Positions 27,425 through 34,800 of a DNA stretch of 64,000 nt are shown here, piece after piece. The notes beneath the pieces are model-generated. The model was given only the letters and a program-made list of their open reading frames with translations, was not told the DNA's origin and searched no databases. Position 1 is the stretch's first letter; every line of letters begins with the position of its first letter. Source of the stretch: Sepioteuthis lessoniana. Lineage: Eukaryota; Mollusca; Cephalopoda; Myopsida; Loliginidae. The stretch lies in contig OY757934.1 of the NCBI GenBank assembly GCA_963585895.1, positions 33,839,268-33,903,267 on the forward strand, given 5' to 3'. Made by a program: the position numbers and the translations under genes.

Positions 27425-29855
27425 TACACAGTGTATCACAAAAGTGAGTACACTCCTCATATTTCTGCAGATATTTAAGTATATTTCTTCATGGGACAAC
27501 ACTGACAAAATGACACTTTGGCACAATGAAAAGTTGTCTGTATGCAGCTTATATAACAGAGTTAATTTATTTTCCCCTCAAAATAACTCAAAATATAACC
27601 ATTGAAAGCTAAACTCCTGCCAACAAAAGTGAGTATACCCCTATGAAACTACACCCCTAAATGTCCAAATTGAGTACTGCTTGTCATTTTCCCTCCAAAA
27701 TGTCATGTGACTCATTAGTGTTACTAGGCCCATGTGCATAGGGAGCAGGTGTGTTCAAATTTGTAGTGCAGCTCTCACACTTTCTCATACTGGTCACTGA
27801 AAGTTCCAACATGGCACCACATGGCAAAGAACTCTCTGAAGATCTTAAAAGACATATTGTTGCGCTACATGAAGATAACCTAGGCTACAAGAAGATTGCC
27901 AACACCCTGAAACTGAGCTGCAGCACAGTGGCTAAGATCATCTAGTGTTTTAAAATTGCGGGTTCCACTCAGAAGAAGACTCGGGTAGGTTGTCCAAAGA
28001 AGCTGAGTGCACGTGCTGAGCATTACATCCAAATACTTTCTTTGAAAGATCGGCATAGAAGTGCAGTCAGCATTGCTGCAGAGATTGAAGAGGTGGGGGG
28101 TCAGCCTGTTAGTGCTCAGACCATACGCCACACTCTACATCAAATTGGTGTACATGGTTGTCACCCCAGGAGGAAGCCTCTTCTGAAGACGATATACAAG
28201 AAAGCCTCCAAACAGTTTGCTGAAGACATGTCAACAGAGCACATGGATTACTGGAACCATGTCCTATGGTTTGATGAGATGAAGATTAATTTGTTTGGTT
28301 CTGATGGCTTCAAGCATGTATGGTGGCGACCAGGAGAGGAGTACAAAGATAAGTGTGTCATGCCTACAGTCAAGCATGGTGGTGGGAATGTTATGGTCTA
28401 AGGCTGCATGAGTGCTGCAGGTGTTGGAGAGTTATATTTCATTGAGGGAAATATGAACTCCAACATTTACTGTGAAATACTGCAGCAGAGCATGATCCCC
28501 TCCCTCCAGAAACTGGGTAGCAGGGCAGTGTTCCAGCATGACAATGACCCCAAACACACCTCCAAGACAACTATTGCTTTACTGAAGAGGCTGAGAGTAA
28601 AGGTGATGGACTGGCCAAGCATGTCTCCTGACTTGAACCCAATAGAACATCTTTGGGGGATCCTCAAGTGGAAGGTGGAGGTGTGCAAAGTCTGGCAGCT
28701 CTGTGACGTCGTCATGGAGGAGTGGAAGAGCATTCCAGTGGCTACCTGTGAAGCTCTGGTAAACTCCATGCCCAGGAGGGTAAAGGCAGTTCTGGATAAT
28801 GATAGTGGCCCCACAAAATATTGACAGTTGACATGGTATATGTTAATATTGACAACTTTCCCGAAGGAGTGTACTCACTTTTGTTGGCAGGAGTTTAGCT
28901 TTTAATGGTTATATTTTGAGGGGAAAATAAATTAACTCTGTTATATAAGCTGCATACAGACTACTTTTCATTGTGTCAAAGTGTCATTTTGTCAGTGTTG
29001 TCCCATGAAGAGATATACTTAAATATCTGTAGAAATATGAGGGATGTACTCACTTTTGTAATACACTGTATATATAAAATTTTAATCATAGAAAATTATC
29101 CAGTTTGGATACAAGTTTAAGTTACCATGGCCATTGAAGATGTTTCCTGTGTTTATGCAGCCTTATACATTACAAGGATTACTTTGTGATATATTCCATC
29201 CTTCACCATAATTCAAGAAGTTATTGGTAATTTATGCCTCGGTAGATCTTTACTTTTTGGGAATGCCATTGTTTTATTGAATTGTTAATTTTTGGCTGCT
29301 CAGTGACTTATGTACTGCCAAAGCTAGTACTTGTTGATGGTTGCAGATACTGAATGTGATCTCTTCTTCCTTTGCTACAATCTATGCTATTTCAGAAATG
29401 TCCTGAAATTCTAGTCTTTTGGATATAATAATTTGGCCAATATAATTCATATTTATTTTTGCCTATAACTGTGGTATTCAAACATCCTTCAGCTCAGTCA
29501 GCTTGGGTTGTAGAATACACTGACTGCATCTTTGTAGAGGGGTAAGACTCTTTCAATGAGTGTCCTGCATACAACACCAAACCATATGACAGTGAGGCTC
29601 CGATCCTAGAGCTTGGGGGAATGTGGAGTACCCCTTCATTGCCATTGTTTCCAGGTCCACTCTGACCTGGAGTAATAGAACCTATTGGTCAAATAGAACT
29701 GTTTAATCATTTATAATACTTGAGAGCATTTAACTGTGTGCTAATAGAACTGTTAATATTAGCAATACCTGAAACCATTTAACTGCGTGCAAACAAATGA
29801 GCAGTGGTTTGTTTAAAACTTGATACCTGCAAGCAATTTGTTTACAAATCATATA

Positions 29856-29922
<67 letters not shown>

Positions 29923-30353
29923 TTGGTTGGTTGGTTGTTTGAGTTTTATGGCATATCAACCTTTGTAGGTTATTTAATGCCAAATCCATTTTTAAGAAAA
30001 TAGTTCTATTTAAAAAAATTCAGTTTAGGATAAGTACGCAGTTTAAATGTAAGTACTGTTTAATTATGAAAAGCATTTCTATTTCAAGCTATTCAGTTTA
30101 GTCAAACAATTCAGTTTAGCATAAGCATGCTGTTAGTTCTATTTAACCCATAGATAGGGCCCTATCAGGTGCTACCACTCCAGGCCAGAGTGGACCTAGG
30201 AGCAATGACAATGAAGGGGTGCTCCACATTCCCAAAGCCCCATCAACCTCACCATCAGATTGTTTAGTGTCATATCCATGACACTTGTTGGGGGGAGGTC
30301 TTACCCCTCTGCAGAGGTGCAGTCAGTGTATTCTATAGCCCCAGCTCACTGGG

Positions 30354-30386
<33 letters not shown>

Positions 30387-31669
30387 TAGATAGGAAATAA
30401 ATAATAGAAAGGAATCTGACAGTATGGAGAAAAAGATTTTTCAATTTTTCTTGATTGATAGGTAGACAGGATTTGACATTAAATAACCTACAAGGGTTGA
30501 TGTGCTATAAAACAACCAACCAATGAAACATTCTTACTTTATATACCCTTGTTCCTGGCGTGTGCAGTTTTCACAAACAGTAGTTGTCATCCTTGTCACA
30601 TATTGCTCTTCATAATGTTTTTGGTAATAAGTGTAAAAGTATTGAAAATTTTTCTAAGAATTATGAATATGTTTGCTTTTGGCAAGCTATGGAAATTTGT
30701 TGGTGTCTTTTCAGCATGACAGAGTGTTAGAAAAAAATTCAGTGAATAATAAAAATAGAATAATTTTTTTTACTATATTTGAACTTGCCTTGAATGTGTA
30801 TTTAAAGATAATGAAAATTTACTTAGAGGAAAATTTGTAAATAGAAACTTGCCCTTTAAAGATATTTTGAACCAAACCAAGTTTGGCGCAAGGCAGTGGA
30901 CTACAAATTAAACAGTTAAGCAATAGTTAATAACTTGTGAAAGTAGTTGGTTAATTGTTTTGACAAGTATCCTAAATTATATTCACTATCTGAATTTTTG
31001 AATATTTTAGAATATATTTAAATGAGAAATCTTGTCTGGTAGTATATGAACATTATACAGATACTGATATGCAATAAAATTATATTCCTATTAATAATAA
31101 TATTAAATTACATCACAGGCTGTAGAAAGGTAATTCCTTAAGCCAGTAAAAGCCCTTTGGTCAAATATAATTTTCTTATTAATAAACATAACCCACAGAT
31201 ATGCTTGTATGTTACTTGCCATAGTAAAAAGTTTGACCAGTATATTAAGAATAGAAAAAAGTAATTCTAACTTCTGGTCTACTTGTTGCCTTTTTGTAGT
31301 ATCTGGCTCTTTGGGCAAAGGCCAGAAACAAAATAACCCCAATTTCAAATCTGGCAACTGGCAGATCTGTTCTATCAATTCTACATCAGTTCTGGCAAAC
31401 AAGTCATGAGATTTTCCTGCAGTCATCTCATTTATCTTTTTAAAAAAAAAAACTGAATATCTTACCAAGGTACATTACTGCAGTATCGTGTAGCATTGTC
31501 ATCTCTTATGCAGACTCAAATTTACATACACAGGTTGTGAATATGTGTGCTATATCATTATTTTTCGTCAAAGTGCATTGATATTTTTGAAAGTGAATAT
31601 TATACAGCAAATTAAGTTAAAATTGAAACACTTACAACTGTTATATTTGACTTATAAAAATTTGTGATT

Positions 31670-31708
<39 letters not shown>

Positions 31709-31845
31709 TTGTTTTCTTTGTGCTTTCTGCTCGTAAAAAGCGAGCTACCAGTGGAACGTACAGTCCCAGTCGTCAAGAAATGTCTGGATCTCGAGTAGAA
31801 CTTGGCAATGTAATGAAAATACCACCAACTGAGCGTTTGATATGA
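755..31845 (+). CDS. crb: Crumbs homologue, 3' part of gene (nine exons)
   Basis: Crumbs is an apical-membrane polarity determinant that recruits the Pals1/Stardust complex and FERM proteins. Joining 755-832, 4608-4761, 6569-6682, 10633-10764, 12531-12767, 15369-15476, 17128-17402, 22782-22863 and 31706-31845 gives 1320 nt, exactly 440 codons including the stop. Every junction is AG-exon-GT and reading phase is kept throughout. The product has nine EGF repeats (EGF 4, 5 and 8 preceded by calcium-binding DINEC or DIDEC), a hydrophobic helix, and a 39-residue tail with GTYSPSRQE (FERM/Moesin site) and terminal ERLI (PDZ ligand), both hallmarks of the family. Fly Crumbs has a 37-residue tail of the same layout. 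The 5' part with signal peptide and laminin-G domains is not in the window: the first exon here starts mid-protein in phase 0. Most introns are phase 1 and cut EGF repeats between Cys5 and Cys6. Family assignment is secure; which paralogue it is cannot be told. Confidence 0.93.
1680..1980 (+). repeat. 73-bp minisatellite inside the gypsy remnant
   Basis: About four head-to-tail units start near 1680, 1753, 1826 and 1899, each beginning with a variant of GTGGAAGAAGGTGGGTCATG. The spacing is 73 bp, which is not a multiple of three. Each unit carries a version of the retropepsin active-site coding block (V-M-L-V/I-D-S-G in the first unit), so amplification probably followed loss of coding function. 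Confidence 0.8.
3859..4239 (+). pseudogene. Gypsy integrase C-terminal tail remnant
   Basis: A 126-codon open stretch inside the gypsy remnant. Residues about 30-50 ([17 protein letters not shown]) match the post-core region of gypsy integrases, where a VDG...RHVRDL motif precedes an acidic, Ser/Asn-rich tail. The rest is acidic (many D and E). The methionine is not a natural start: the frame is a relic of a longer polyprotein interrupted upstream. No independent function is proposed. Confidence 0.6.
4608..4761 (+). CDS. crb: crb exon: end of EGF1, most of EGF2
   Basis: The 154-nt exon lies between GTTTTAG and GGTAAG. It enters in phase 0 and leaves with one base of a split codon. It completes EGF1 ([13 protein letters not shown]) and carries EGF2 up to Cys5 ([13 protein letters not shown], then FQCNCDN). 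The Asn-x-Thr/Ser triplets are potential N-glycosylation sites. Confidence 0.93.
5238..5514 (-). repeat. tRNA-headed SINE, family S1 (minus)
   Basis: Read on the minus strand, it begins with a tRNA-like head (GAGTAGAGTGTTTGCCAATG, then a B-box-like GGTTCAATCCC). An A-rich linker follows (the poly-T at 5413-5437 on +), then a unique body ending near GTAAAGTTGG. The same structure recurs at 36398-36641 (-) and 51100-51336 (+). The head lacks a convincing tRNA fold, so it is a retroposon and not a tRNA gene. Confidence 0.75.
5515..6568. other. AT-rich intron sequence, nothing recognised
   Basis: Remainder of the 1.8-kb intron between the second and third visible crb exons. It holds only low-complexity AT-rich DNA. 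A short open frame at 5658-5858 (+) has no recognisable motif and is treated as chance. Confidence 0.6.
6569..6682 (+). CDS. crb: crb exon: end of EGF2, most of EGF3
   Basis: The 114-nt exon lies between CCTTTAAG and GGTAAGC, phase 1 on both sides. It gives Cys6 of EGF2 (HEGIYC) and EGF3 up to Cys5 ([21 protein letters not shown]). The Gly after Cys5 is split across the intron. Confidence 0.94.
6889..7076 (+). repeat. Direct repeat, left copy, flanking inserted segment
   Basis: A block of about 188 bp starting AAAACCTTTAGAATAAAG and ending near GGTTTAAAGCAAA. It is repeated nearly identically at 7716-7903. The two copies bracket the inserted intronic segment 7073-7712, like a very long target duplication. 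Confidence 0.88.
7073..7712 (+). repeat. Copy 2 of the 91-729 intronic segment
   Basis: Near-identical direct copy of 91-729, now two exons further 3' in the same gene. It sits exactly between the two 188-bp direct repeats. Small indels in A-runs and an added TTA separate the copies, so the event looks recent. Assembly error is an alternative explanation. Confidence 0.9.
7716..7903 (+). repeat. Direct repeat, right copy, flanking inserted segment
   Basis: Second copy of the block at 6889-7076, with minor differences in the TA run. It ends in a poly-A stretch, whereas the left copy runs directly into the inserted segment. Confidence 0.88.
8541..9019 (+). repeat. Solo-LTR-like dispersed repeat (copy 1)
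   Basis: Begins TGTTATTCCCTCGCTA and ends TTTCTTTCTGCTACA, so it has TG...CA termini. It aligns in several blocks with 53353-54238, sharing the GGAAAATAAAGG start, a block around GGTCCATAAA..TAGA, GGTTCGGG.TGAATAGGA, and the last 40 bp. Two copies with matching TG...CA ends and no coding sequence suggest a solo LTR; no clear target-site duplication was seen. GC content is higher than in the surrounding intron. Confidence 0.5.
9020..10385. other. AT-rich intron sequence, nothing recognised
   Basis: No coding similarity is seen on either strand. Short pieces at about 9404-9430 and 9570-9602 (variants of GTTTGACATGCTGTAAAA) resemble the tail of the S2/R4 repeats and may be old fragments. Confidence 0.5.
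10386..10438 (+). repeat. (GT)n(AT)n microsatellite
   Basis: An uninterrupted GT tract changes into an AT tract. It is simple-sequence DNA in the intron upstream of the fourth visible crb exon. Confidence 0.95.
10633..10764 (+). CDS. crb: crb exon: end of EGF3, most of EGF4 (calcium-binding)
   Basis: The 132-nt exon lies between TTTTTTCCAG and GGTAAAT, phase 1 on both sides. It supplies Cys6 of EGF3 (GWKGKTC) and EGF4 to Cys5. The DINEC entry and the NLPGSFNC segment fit the calcium-binding EGF consensus. It is 44 codons long, one EGF unit offset by the intron position. Confidence 0.94.
10917..11011. repeat. Long near-perfect hairpin (inverted repeat)
   Basis: The arm at about 10917-10961 (containing TATCATTAAGGGTTTT) is the reverse complement of the arm at about 10967-11011 (containing AAAACCCTTAATGATA). 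The loop is only a few bases and there are very few mismatches. Transcribed within the crb intron, it would form a stem of about 45 bp. Confidence 0.9.
11012..12530. other. AT-rich intron sequence, nothing recognised
   Basis: Rest of the intron between the fourth and fifth visible crb exons. The open frame at 11329-11541 (+) is hydrophobic and AT-driven, without family features. No element boundaries are visible. Confidence 0.6.
12531..12767 (+). CDS. crb: crb exon: end of EGF4, EGF5, most of EGF6
   Basis: The 237-nt exon lies between TTTCTACTAG and GGTATTA, phase 1 on both sides. It encodes Cys6 of EGF4, a complete calcium-binding EGF5 ([31 protein letters not shown]) and EGF6 to Cys5 ([20 protein letters not shown]). 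The open frame continues past the donor to 12841, but the GTATTA donor and the phase match to the next exon mark the end. Confidence 0.94.
12768..15368. other. AT-rich intron with one dispersed-repeat fragment
   Basis: No coding similarity is seen. The segment at about 14613-14720 (TGAACTTATAAGCCTAATAT, then GAAGATCATA) resembles 23793-23890 and is probably a fragment of an old dispersed repeat. A short TA run lies near 14321. Confidence 0.5.
15369..15476 (+). CDS. crb: crb exon: end of EGF6, most of EGF7
   Basis: The 108-nt exon lies between TTTATAG and GGTGAGT, phase 1 on both sides. It gives Cys6 of EGF6 (GPLC) and EGF7 to Cys5 ([21 protein letters not shown]). Confidence 0.93.
15750..16570 (+). 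mobile_element. Jockey-like LINE 3' end (RNase H and C-terminal domain)
   Basis: The frame at 15771-16031 reads as a retroelement RNase H domain ([16 protein letters not shown], the IYSDS motif). The frame at 16129-16365 reads as the Cys/His-rich C-terminus typical of Jockey-clade LINEs ([11 protein letters not shown]). Frameshifts separate them and the 5' part is missing, as in ordinary 5'-truncated insertions. The 3' tail at about 16517-16567 (ACATTAAATGACCCACAGAA, GTTGATATGCCATTAAAC) matches the tails of S2 SINEs and R4 repeats in this window, which suggests it belongs to the LINE that mobilises them. Confidence 0.7.
16738..16842 (+). repeat. Short tandem repeat, AT-rich
   Basis: About three units of a motif containing TTTTTAGAATAATAGAATTA, partly degenerate. 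Non-coding intron sequence. Confidence 0.7.
17128..17402 (+). CDS. crb: crb exon: end of EGF7, EGF8, EGF9
   Basis: The 275-nt exon lies between TATTTCAG and GGTAAGA, entering in phase 1 and leaving in phase 0. It carries Cys6 of EGF7 (GFKGQNC), calcium-binding EGF8 ([26 protein letters not shown]) and EGF9 ([28 protein letters not shown]), then a short linker. EGF8 and EGF9 are the only pair with no intron inside or between them. The phase switch to 0 marks the end of the EGF array. Confidence 0.95.
18155..18310 (-). repeat. R4 repeat fragment (minus, 3' part)
   Basis: On + it starts GGTTGGTTGGGTTTTATGGC and continues with the reverse complement of the common tail (CCTTTGTAGGTTATTTAATG). This is followed by the AT-rich AACTGAATTG/TAGAAATG-type body seen in other R4 copies. 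It interrupts the pseudogene around it. Confidence 0.75.
18472..18700 (+). repeat. tRNA-headed SINE, family S2 (full length)
   Basis: The head GTGGTGTAATGGTTAAAGCG resembles a tRNA A-box and is followed by a B-box-like GAGTTTGAACTCC. The central block is CCCTTGGGAAAGGTATGAA. The tail GGGGTTGATATGCTATTAAAC ends in A/C-rich sequence. It lies directly after the LASRLN codons of the surrounding pseudogene. Confidence 0.85.
18701..19924. repeat. Unclassified repeat-like sequence of higher GC
   Basis: This block differs in composition from the intron around it. At 18830-18930 a minus-strand B-box-like GGGTTCAAGTC is seen. At 18980-19150 it holds short GC palindromes such as CCTGAAGGTGG and GCAAAAGCTGGGG. 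At 19505-19625 a stretch of about 62 bp (CTCTACC.CATCTT..CTCC) is tandemly duplicated. At 19670-19900 the motifs GGAATGGCATG and TTCCGGTGCATCA recur. It is probably a nested insertion or the non-coding part of the mobile unit around the pseudogene; no family was recognised. Confidence 0.4.
20996..21228 (+). repeat. 58-bp minisatellite, four units
   Basis: Four head-to-tail copies of a unit containing AGTAAATCTGCTCCTGGGTG and GGGGGTGCTGGTCATTTGGT. Divergence decreases toward the 3' units. No element is recognised around it. Confidence 0.88.
21378..21530 (+). repeat. S2 SINE with internal deletion in the head
   Basis: GGTGTCCTTGAAGTAAGTGAG joins the start of the S2 head to its B-box region, deleting the A-box part. 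The body and tail (AAATTGATATGCCATTAAA) remain. Confidence 0.75.
22782..22863 (+). CDS. crb: crb exon: juxtamembrane and first half of transmembrane helix
   Basis: The 82-nt exon lies between TCTTTTCAG and GGTAAGT, phase 0 in and phase 1 out. After [13 protein letters not shown] it encodes most of the hydrophobic helix ([14 protein letters not shown]). The rest of the helix is in the next exon, 8.8 kb away. Skipping it would change frame (82 is not a multiple of 3) and remove the membrane anchor. Confidence 0.93.
22864..25540. other. AT-rich intron with one old repeat fragment
   Basis: No coding similarity is seen. The segment at 23793-23890 resembles 14613-14720. At 23950-24005 the minus strand reads like a SINE A-box region (GGCATAATGGCTAAAGTGTT). 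The open frame at 23348-23641 (+) lacks family features. Confidence 0.5.
25545..25735 (-). repeat. Possible tRNA-like SINE fragment
   Basis: The minus strand reads GTGGAGTGGTTTCAGTAG, then a B-box-like AAGTTCAATTCC, then A-rich sequence. This fits a tRNA-headed retroposon, but no second copy was found in the window, so the assignment is weak. Confidence 0.4.
26100..26461. other. GC-enriched island in the crb intron, unclassified
   Basis: About 360 bp with clearly higher GC and CpG content than the surrounding intron, including a GACGTCA (CRE-like) core, TTTGGCGCG and a reverse CCAAT box (ATTGGCT). A 115-codon frame (26114-26461, +) crosses it with a hydrophobic run near its middle, but I recognise no family. 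It could be a promoter-like element, a fragment of a mobile element or chance. Confidence 0.35.
27298..27395 (+). repeat. S2 SINE 3' fragment
   Basis: TTTAAATAGTACCCATACTG through TTTATATGCCATTAAACAAA matches the last third of S2 copies. It is followed by TA-rich simple sequence into which the Tc1 element inserted. Confidence 0.8.
27429..29068 (+). mobile_element. Tc1-family DNA transposon, nearly complete
   Basis: The 1640-bp element starts CAGTGTATCACAAAAGTGAG and ends with the reverse complement CACTTTTGTAATACACTG. Terminal inverted repeats are about 205 bp. The repeated ACAAAAGTGAGTA motif near 27439 and 27623, mirrored at 28871 and 29047, gives the IR/DR layout of Tc1 elements. TA flanks the right end; on the left the TA appears mutated to CA in the adjacent microsatellite. 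It carries a single transposase frame with two stops. From memory, the ends and coding region closely resemble Tc1 elements of fishes and amphibians, which suggests horizontal transfer. Confidence 0.93.
27811..28824 (+). pseudogene. Tc1 transposase with two in-frame stop codons
   Basis: A single frame of 338 codons including the natural stop, without frameshifts. In-frame stops are at codons 45 (TAG, 27943-27945) and 197 (TAA, 28399-28401). The N-terminal helix-turn-helix region starts [20 protein letters not shown]. The catalytic triad is intact: Asp155 (WFDE), Asp244 (QHDNDPKH) and Glu279 (LNPIEHLW). The 34 residues between the last two give the DD34E pattern of Tc1. The protein would bind the terminal repeats and excise and insert the element at TA. 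Both stops are simple point events, so inactivation looks recent. Confidence 0.92.
29490..29830 (+). repeat. R4 repeat (plus, 5' and central part)
   Basis: Begins CAGCTCAGTCAGCTTGGGTT and carries the GAGTGTCCTGCATACAACAC, GGAATGTGGAGTACCCCTTC and CCAGGTCCACTCTGACCTGG blocks found in the R4 dimer at 60.5-61.5 kb. Its 3' tail is lost or decayed. A minus-oriented R4 copy follows after an AT run. Confidence 0.75.
29862..29920 (+). repeat. (GT)n(AT)n microsatellite
   Basis: A short GT run followed by a long uninterrupted AT tract between two oppositely oriented R4 copies. Confidence 0.95.
29921..30353 (-). repeat. R4 repeat (minus, near full length)
   Basis: On + it starts with (GGTT)n and GAGTTTTATGGCATATCAAC (the reverse of the common tail). 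It then has the AT-rich TAAACTGAATTG-type body and the GTGGACCTAGGAGCAATG block, and ends GCTCACTGGGCA, the reverse of the R4 head. About 430 bp. An AT microsatellite (30355-30384) adjoins the head. Confidence 0.85.
30465..30525 (+). repeat. Common S2/R4 tail fragment
   Basis: ACATTAAATAACCTACAAGG, GTTGATGTGCTATAAAAC and AACCAACC match the shared 3' tail only. Confidence 0.7.
31706..31845 (+). CDS. crb: crb last coding exon: end of transmembrane helix and cytoplasmic tail
   Basis: Preceded by a T tract of more than 25 bases ending in CCAG. It completes the helix (GIVFFVL) and encodes the 39-residue tail: basic stop-transfer ARKKR, the FERM-binding signature GTYSPSRQE with the Tyr and Ser positions known in fly Crumbs, a middle [12 protein letters not shown], and the C-terminal PDZ ligand ERLI followed by TGA. 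The ERLI end binds Pals1/Stardust and Par6 in characterised Crumbs proteins. This exon is the strongest evidence for the gene's identity. Confidence 0.97.
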
Positions 31846-34800
31846 AAACTTTTAAAGTTTACAAAGTTGAAAGAATTAATAAGAAATGGAATTTATGCAA
31901 GTAAAAGCAGACCAAAGAGAGAAGACTTTAATAAAAGATTAAAGAAATAATGTTGACAATAAAAGCCCAGATTGATTGAACCGAATTATGTCATCTGAAA
32001 CTTGAGAGAAAAAACCCCTAAAGGTTTGGCATTTGTTGACATGCAATTGTGGACTTATCTCAATAAGGAGGAGCAATGGGTACTTGGGGTGCCAGGTCTT
32101 CTCAATTTTCTTCTCTTCACTCTGCCTCATTTTTCACAATCATTGAAGTCACCATCATTTTATTCTCATGCAATTGTATTTTTTCTTTTATTTGTATTCT
32201 ACAAAACCATTTTTTACTTTTTCAATATTTCATTTTTCATCCGTGTGTGCGTGCATGTATGTATGTGTAAGTATGAGTGTGTATGCATGATTTTCATTTG
32301 GCCATCTTTTTAGTTGCCCTTGTAAATATATATTTAAATATTTGTTAACATTTGTTGGGAATGAATATGAAACAAATTAAAAACCTGTGTACACAATTGA
32401 AAATATTGAAAAAATCCATCAAATTTACAGTCATTTCACAGAGAAAATCTATTTTTATGGTAGAAATCCTCTTTAAATGAAAACTGTATTTGGATGAAAT
32501 TTTAAAGCAATTTTAACTTCATGCATGTTTTTATTTTTTAATCAAAAAAAAAAATCATCTTTGAGAAATTAATATTAAAAAAAAGTTATTTGCAATCTCA
32601 TTTTATACAAATCAATATTTTTTATCAGACAAGGGCACAGAAAAGAAAGAAAAAAAAGCTAAAAATTAGTCAAATTTGAAAAGAGAGGAGGAGGAGGAGG
32701 ATTGGTTTGCAAAAAAAAAAAAATCAGTATTAAGTCTACACTCTGTTTCACCAGTTATTCAAGAACACACACACATATATTGTTGTTTGTTACAAATTAT
32801 TTAATTTTTTCTCACAAAGCATAACTGGAAAATATTTCTTCTAATACTGATGAGCTTTTAAAACTCTTCTGATTAGATGATATCTGGTCAGTCTTTTGTT
32901 AAAGAATTTTTTTTAAGATCCTCTAAAACAATAAATGGCCAGTGTTTTTGCAGACATTGATAGGAAAAGAGTGTTACATTGTTTCATGAAATATTTTTTT
33001 ATTATTATAAAATAAAAAATATAAAAGTTCACTTGTACAAAATTTTTTTTTTTTTAAACTTTATTTTTTTTCTTTTCCAAAAGTGTATAAAAAGGACATT
33101 TTTGCATCATGCAAATGTTTCTTTGAACAAACAAAACCTTTAATTATGGTTGTGTAGATATTTTTTTTTTCCAGGTGATTTTAAAAAAAGTTTCTCATTT
33201 TAAATAAAAATAACTAGATTTTTAATGATTTTATATATTTATTCTTTTGTCATTCTGATCTGCCAGTAAAATCCTTATTTCTGGATGTACAAACAAAATT
33301 TTTTTTTGCTTAATTATGGAAAAGGTAAGCAGTTTATAAAAATACTCTGACAACTTTAAAAAAAAAAATCAAATTTTAAATATATAAAATGTGATGTAAA
33401 AGTTTATGAACTGGTTGAATTTAAAGTACATGAATCAATTAAAAGTGCAAGAAAAAAGGAACTTTAATCTTTGCTGGAATGTAAAAATGTTCAGATTATT
33501 TACTACTTCAAAAACAATAACAGTTTTGTTTTGTGCAAGAACCAGTGTTTGTTTTGGTGTTAGACTTATTGATATCTTCAACTATTTCAAAATTGTTTGT
33601 GACATTCAAACACTTGTTTTACCAATAAATTCATTACCACCAGATCTACCACCTTAGATCGTTAAATGTTTAACAAGTTTTTTTTTCATTAAACTTCATC
33701 CACACAAACAAATATTTCTGCATGTTCATTAAACTATATTCTCAAACAAAACCTGTTAATGTTTTGAAAGCTGTGAAATATTAATATGAATTTTTGTCTA
33801 AGTAAATAAAAAATTTAAACAAGACTCCTTTTTACATGGCTCTCAACACCAATTCATAAACAATTTGATCACTTTGTTAATGAAAAGAATTACATACTTT
33901 ATAAAAATGGATATTTTTACTCAACTCTTAAAGAAAAGTGAAAATTTACATTTTTTTAAAGATATATTTTTAATTATTTTCTTAGAAGAAACTGCAAAAA
34001 TTTTCCGATTGAGTGGGGAAAGAGAAATACATTTACATGTGTAAGTATTCATTGATTCTTTGTCAGGATTAGACAAATAATGCCATTCAATCAAGTAAAT
34101 GTCTACTAATGTTTTTAATCAAAATATTGTGAATTATCTCATTCATGTATTCTATTGTATTCAACAGTTTTATATGTGCATATTTGTTCTTAAAATATCT
34201 ATGAACAATACAGAGAATAATTTATAACCTGACCTAAACTATTTAGTTTATAGCAAGTGAAATCGAGGCACATATTATTTCTACCTCAGTCTTCATTGGT
34301 GGTGGGAGAGGAGGTCCAAACCTATTTTGAATATTAGTATTTTAGATTTTGGTTCCTATAAAACACTGGCCATTAGGGCTGGTAGATAAAATATGCAATA
34401 AGATGGCATTTATAAATCTATGATTGCTCAGTTTGGATTGAGTTATTTTTAACTTCAAGATTTTTATTGGTAATCAGGTTTAAATTTTGAGATTATTTCT
34501 GTTGTGCAGGATTACCTACCTCCCTTATGGACCATAAAAGAATGGTTGTGTCTATCTTATTAATCAGCTGTCAGACAGAGTGAGGGGAGTATGTATATGA
34601 ATTCCTTATCAAATAAATATACTATTACCCAGTATTTGACTTTCCTCTTATTTGTTATTATTAGATATCTCCTACTTTATTTTTGTGTGGGTAATTGGCT
34701 GCCTTTACCACAACACAAAAATTTCCTAGTCAGGAAACTAATAAATTTCATTTCTCAAGAGAAATTTTGTAAAATGTTCAAACCATGCTAATGATTCAAA

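Noticed and set aside
28467-28814. 115-codon minus-strand frame inside the Tc1 element
   Set aside because: Antisense shadow of the conserved transposase coding sequence.
32002-32313. 103-codon plus-strand frame after the crb stop
   Set aside because: Hydrophobic, T-rich codons, no splice or start context and no family match. It lies in the probable 3' UTR.
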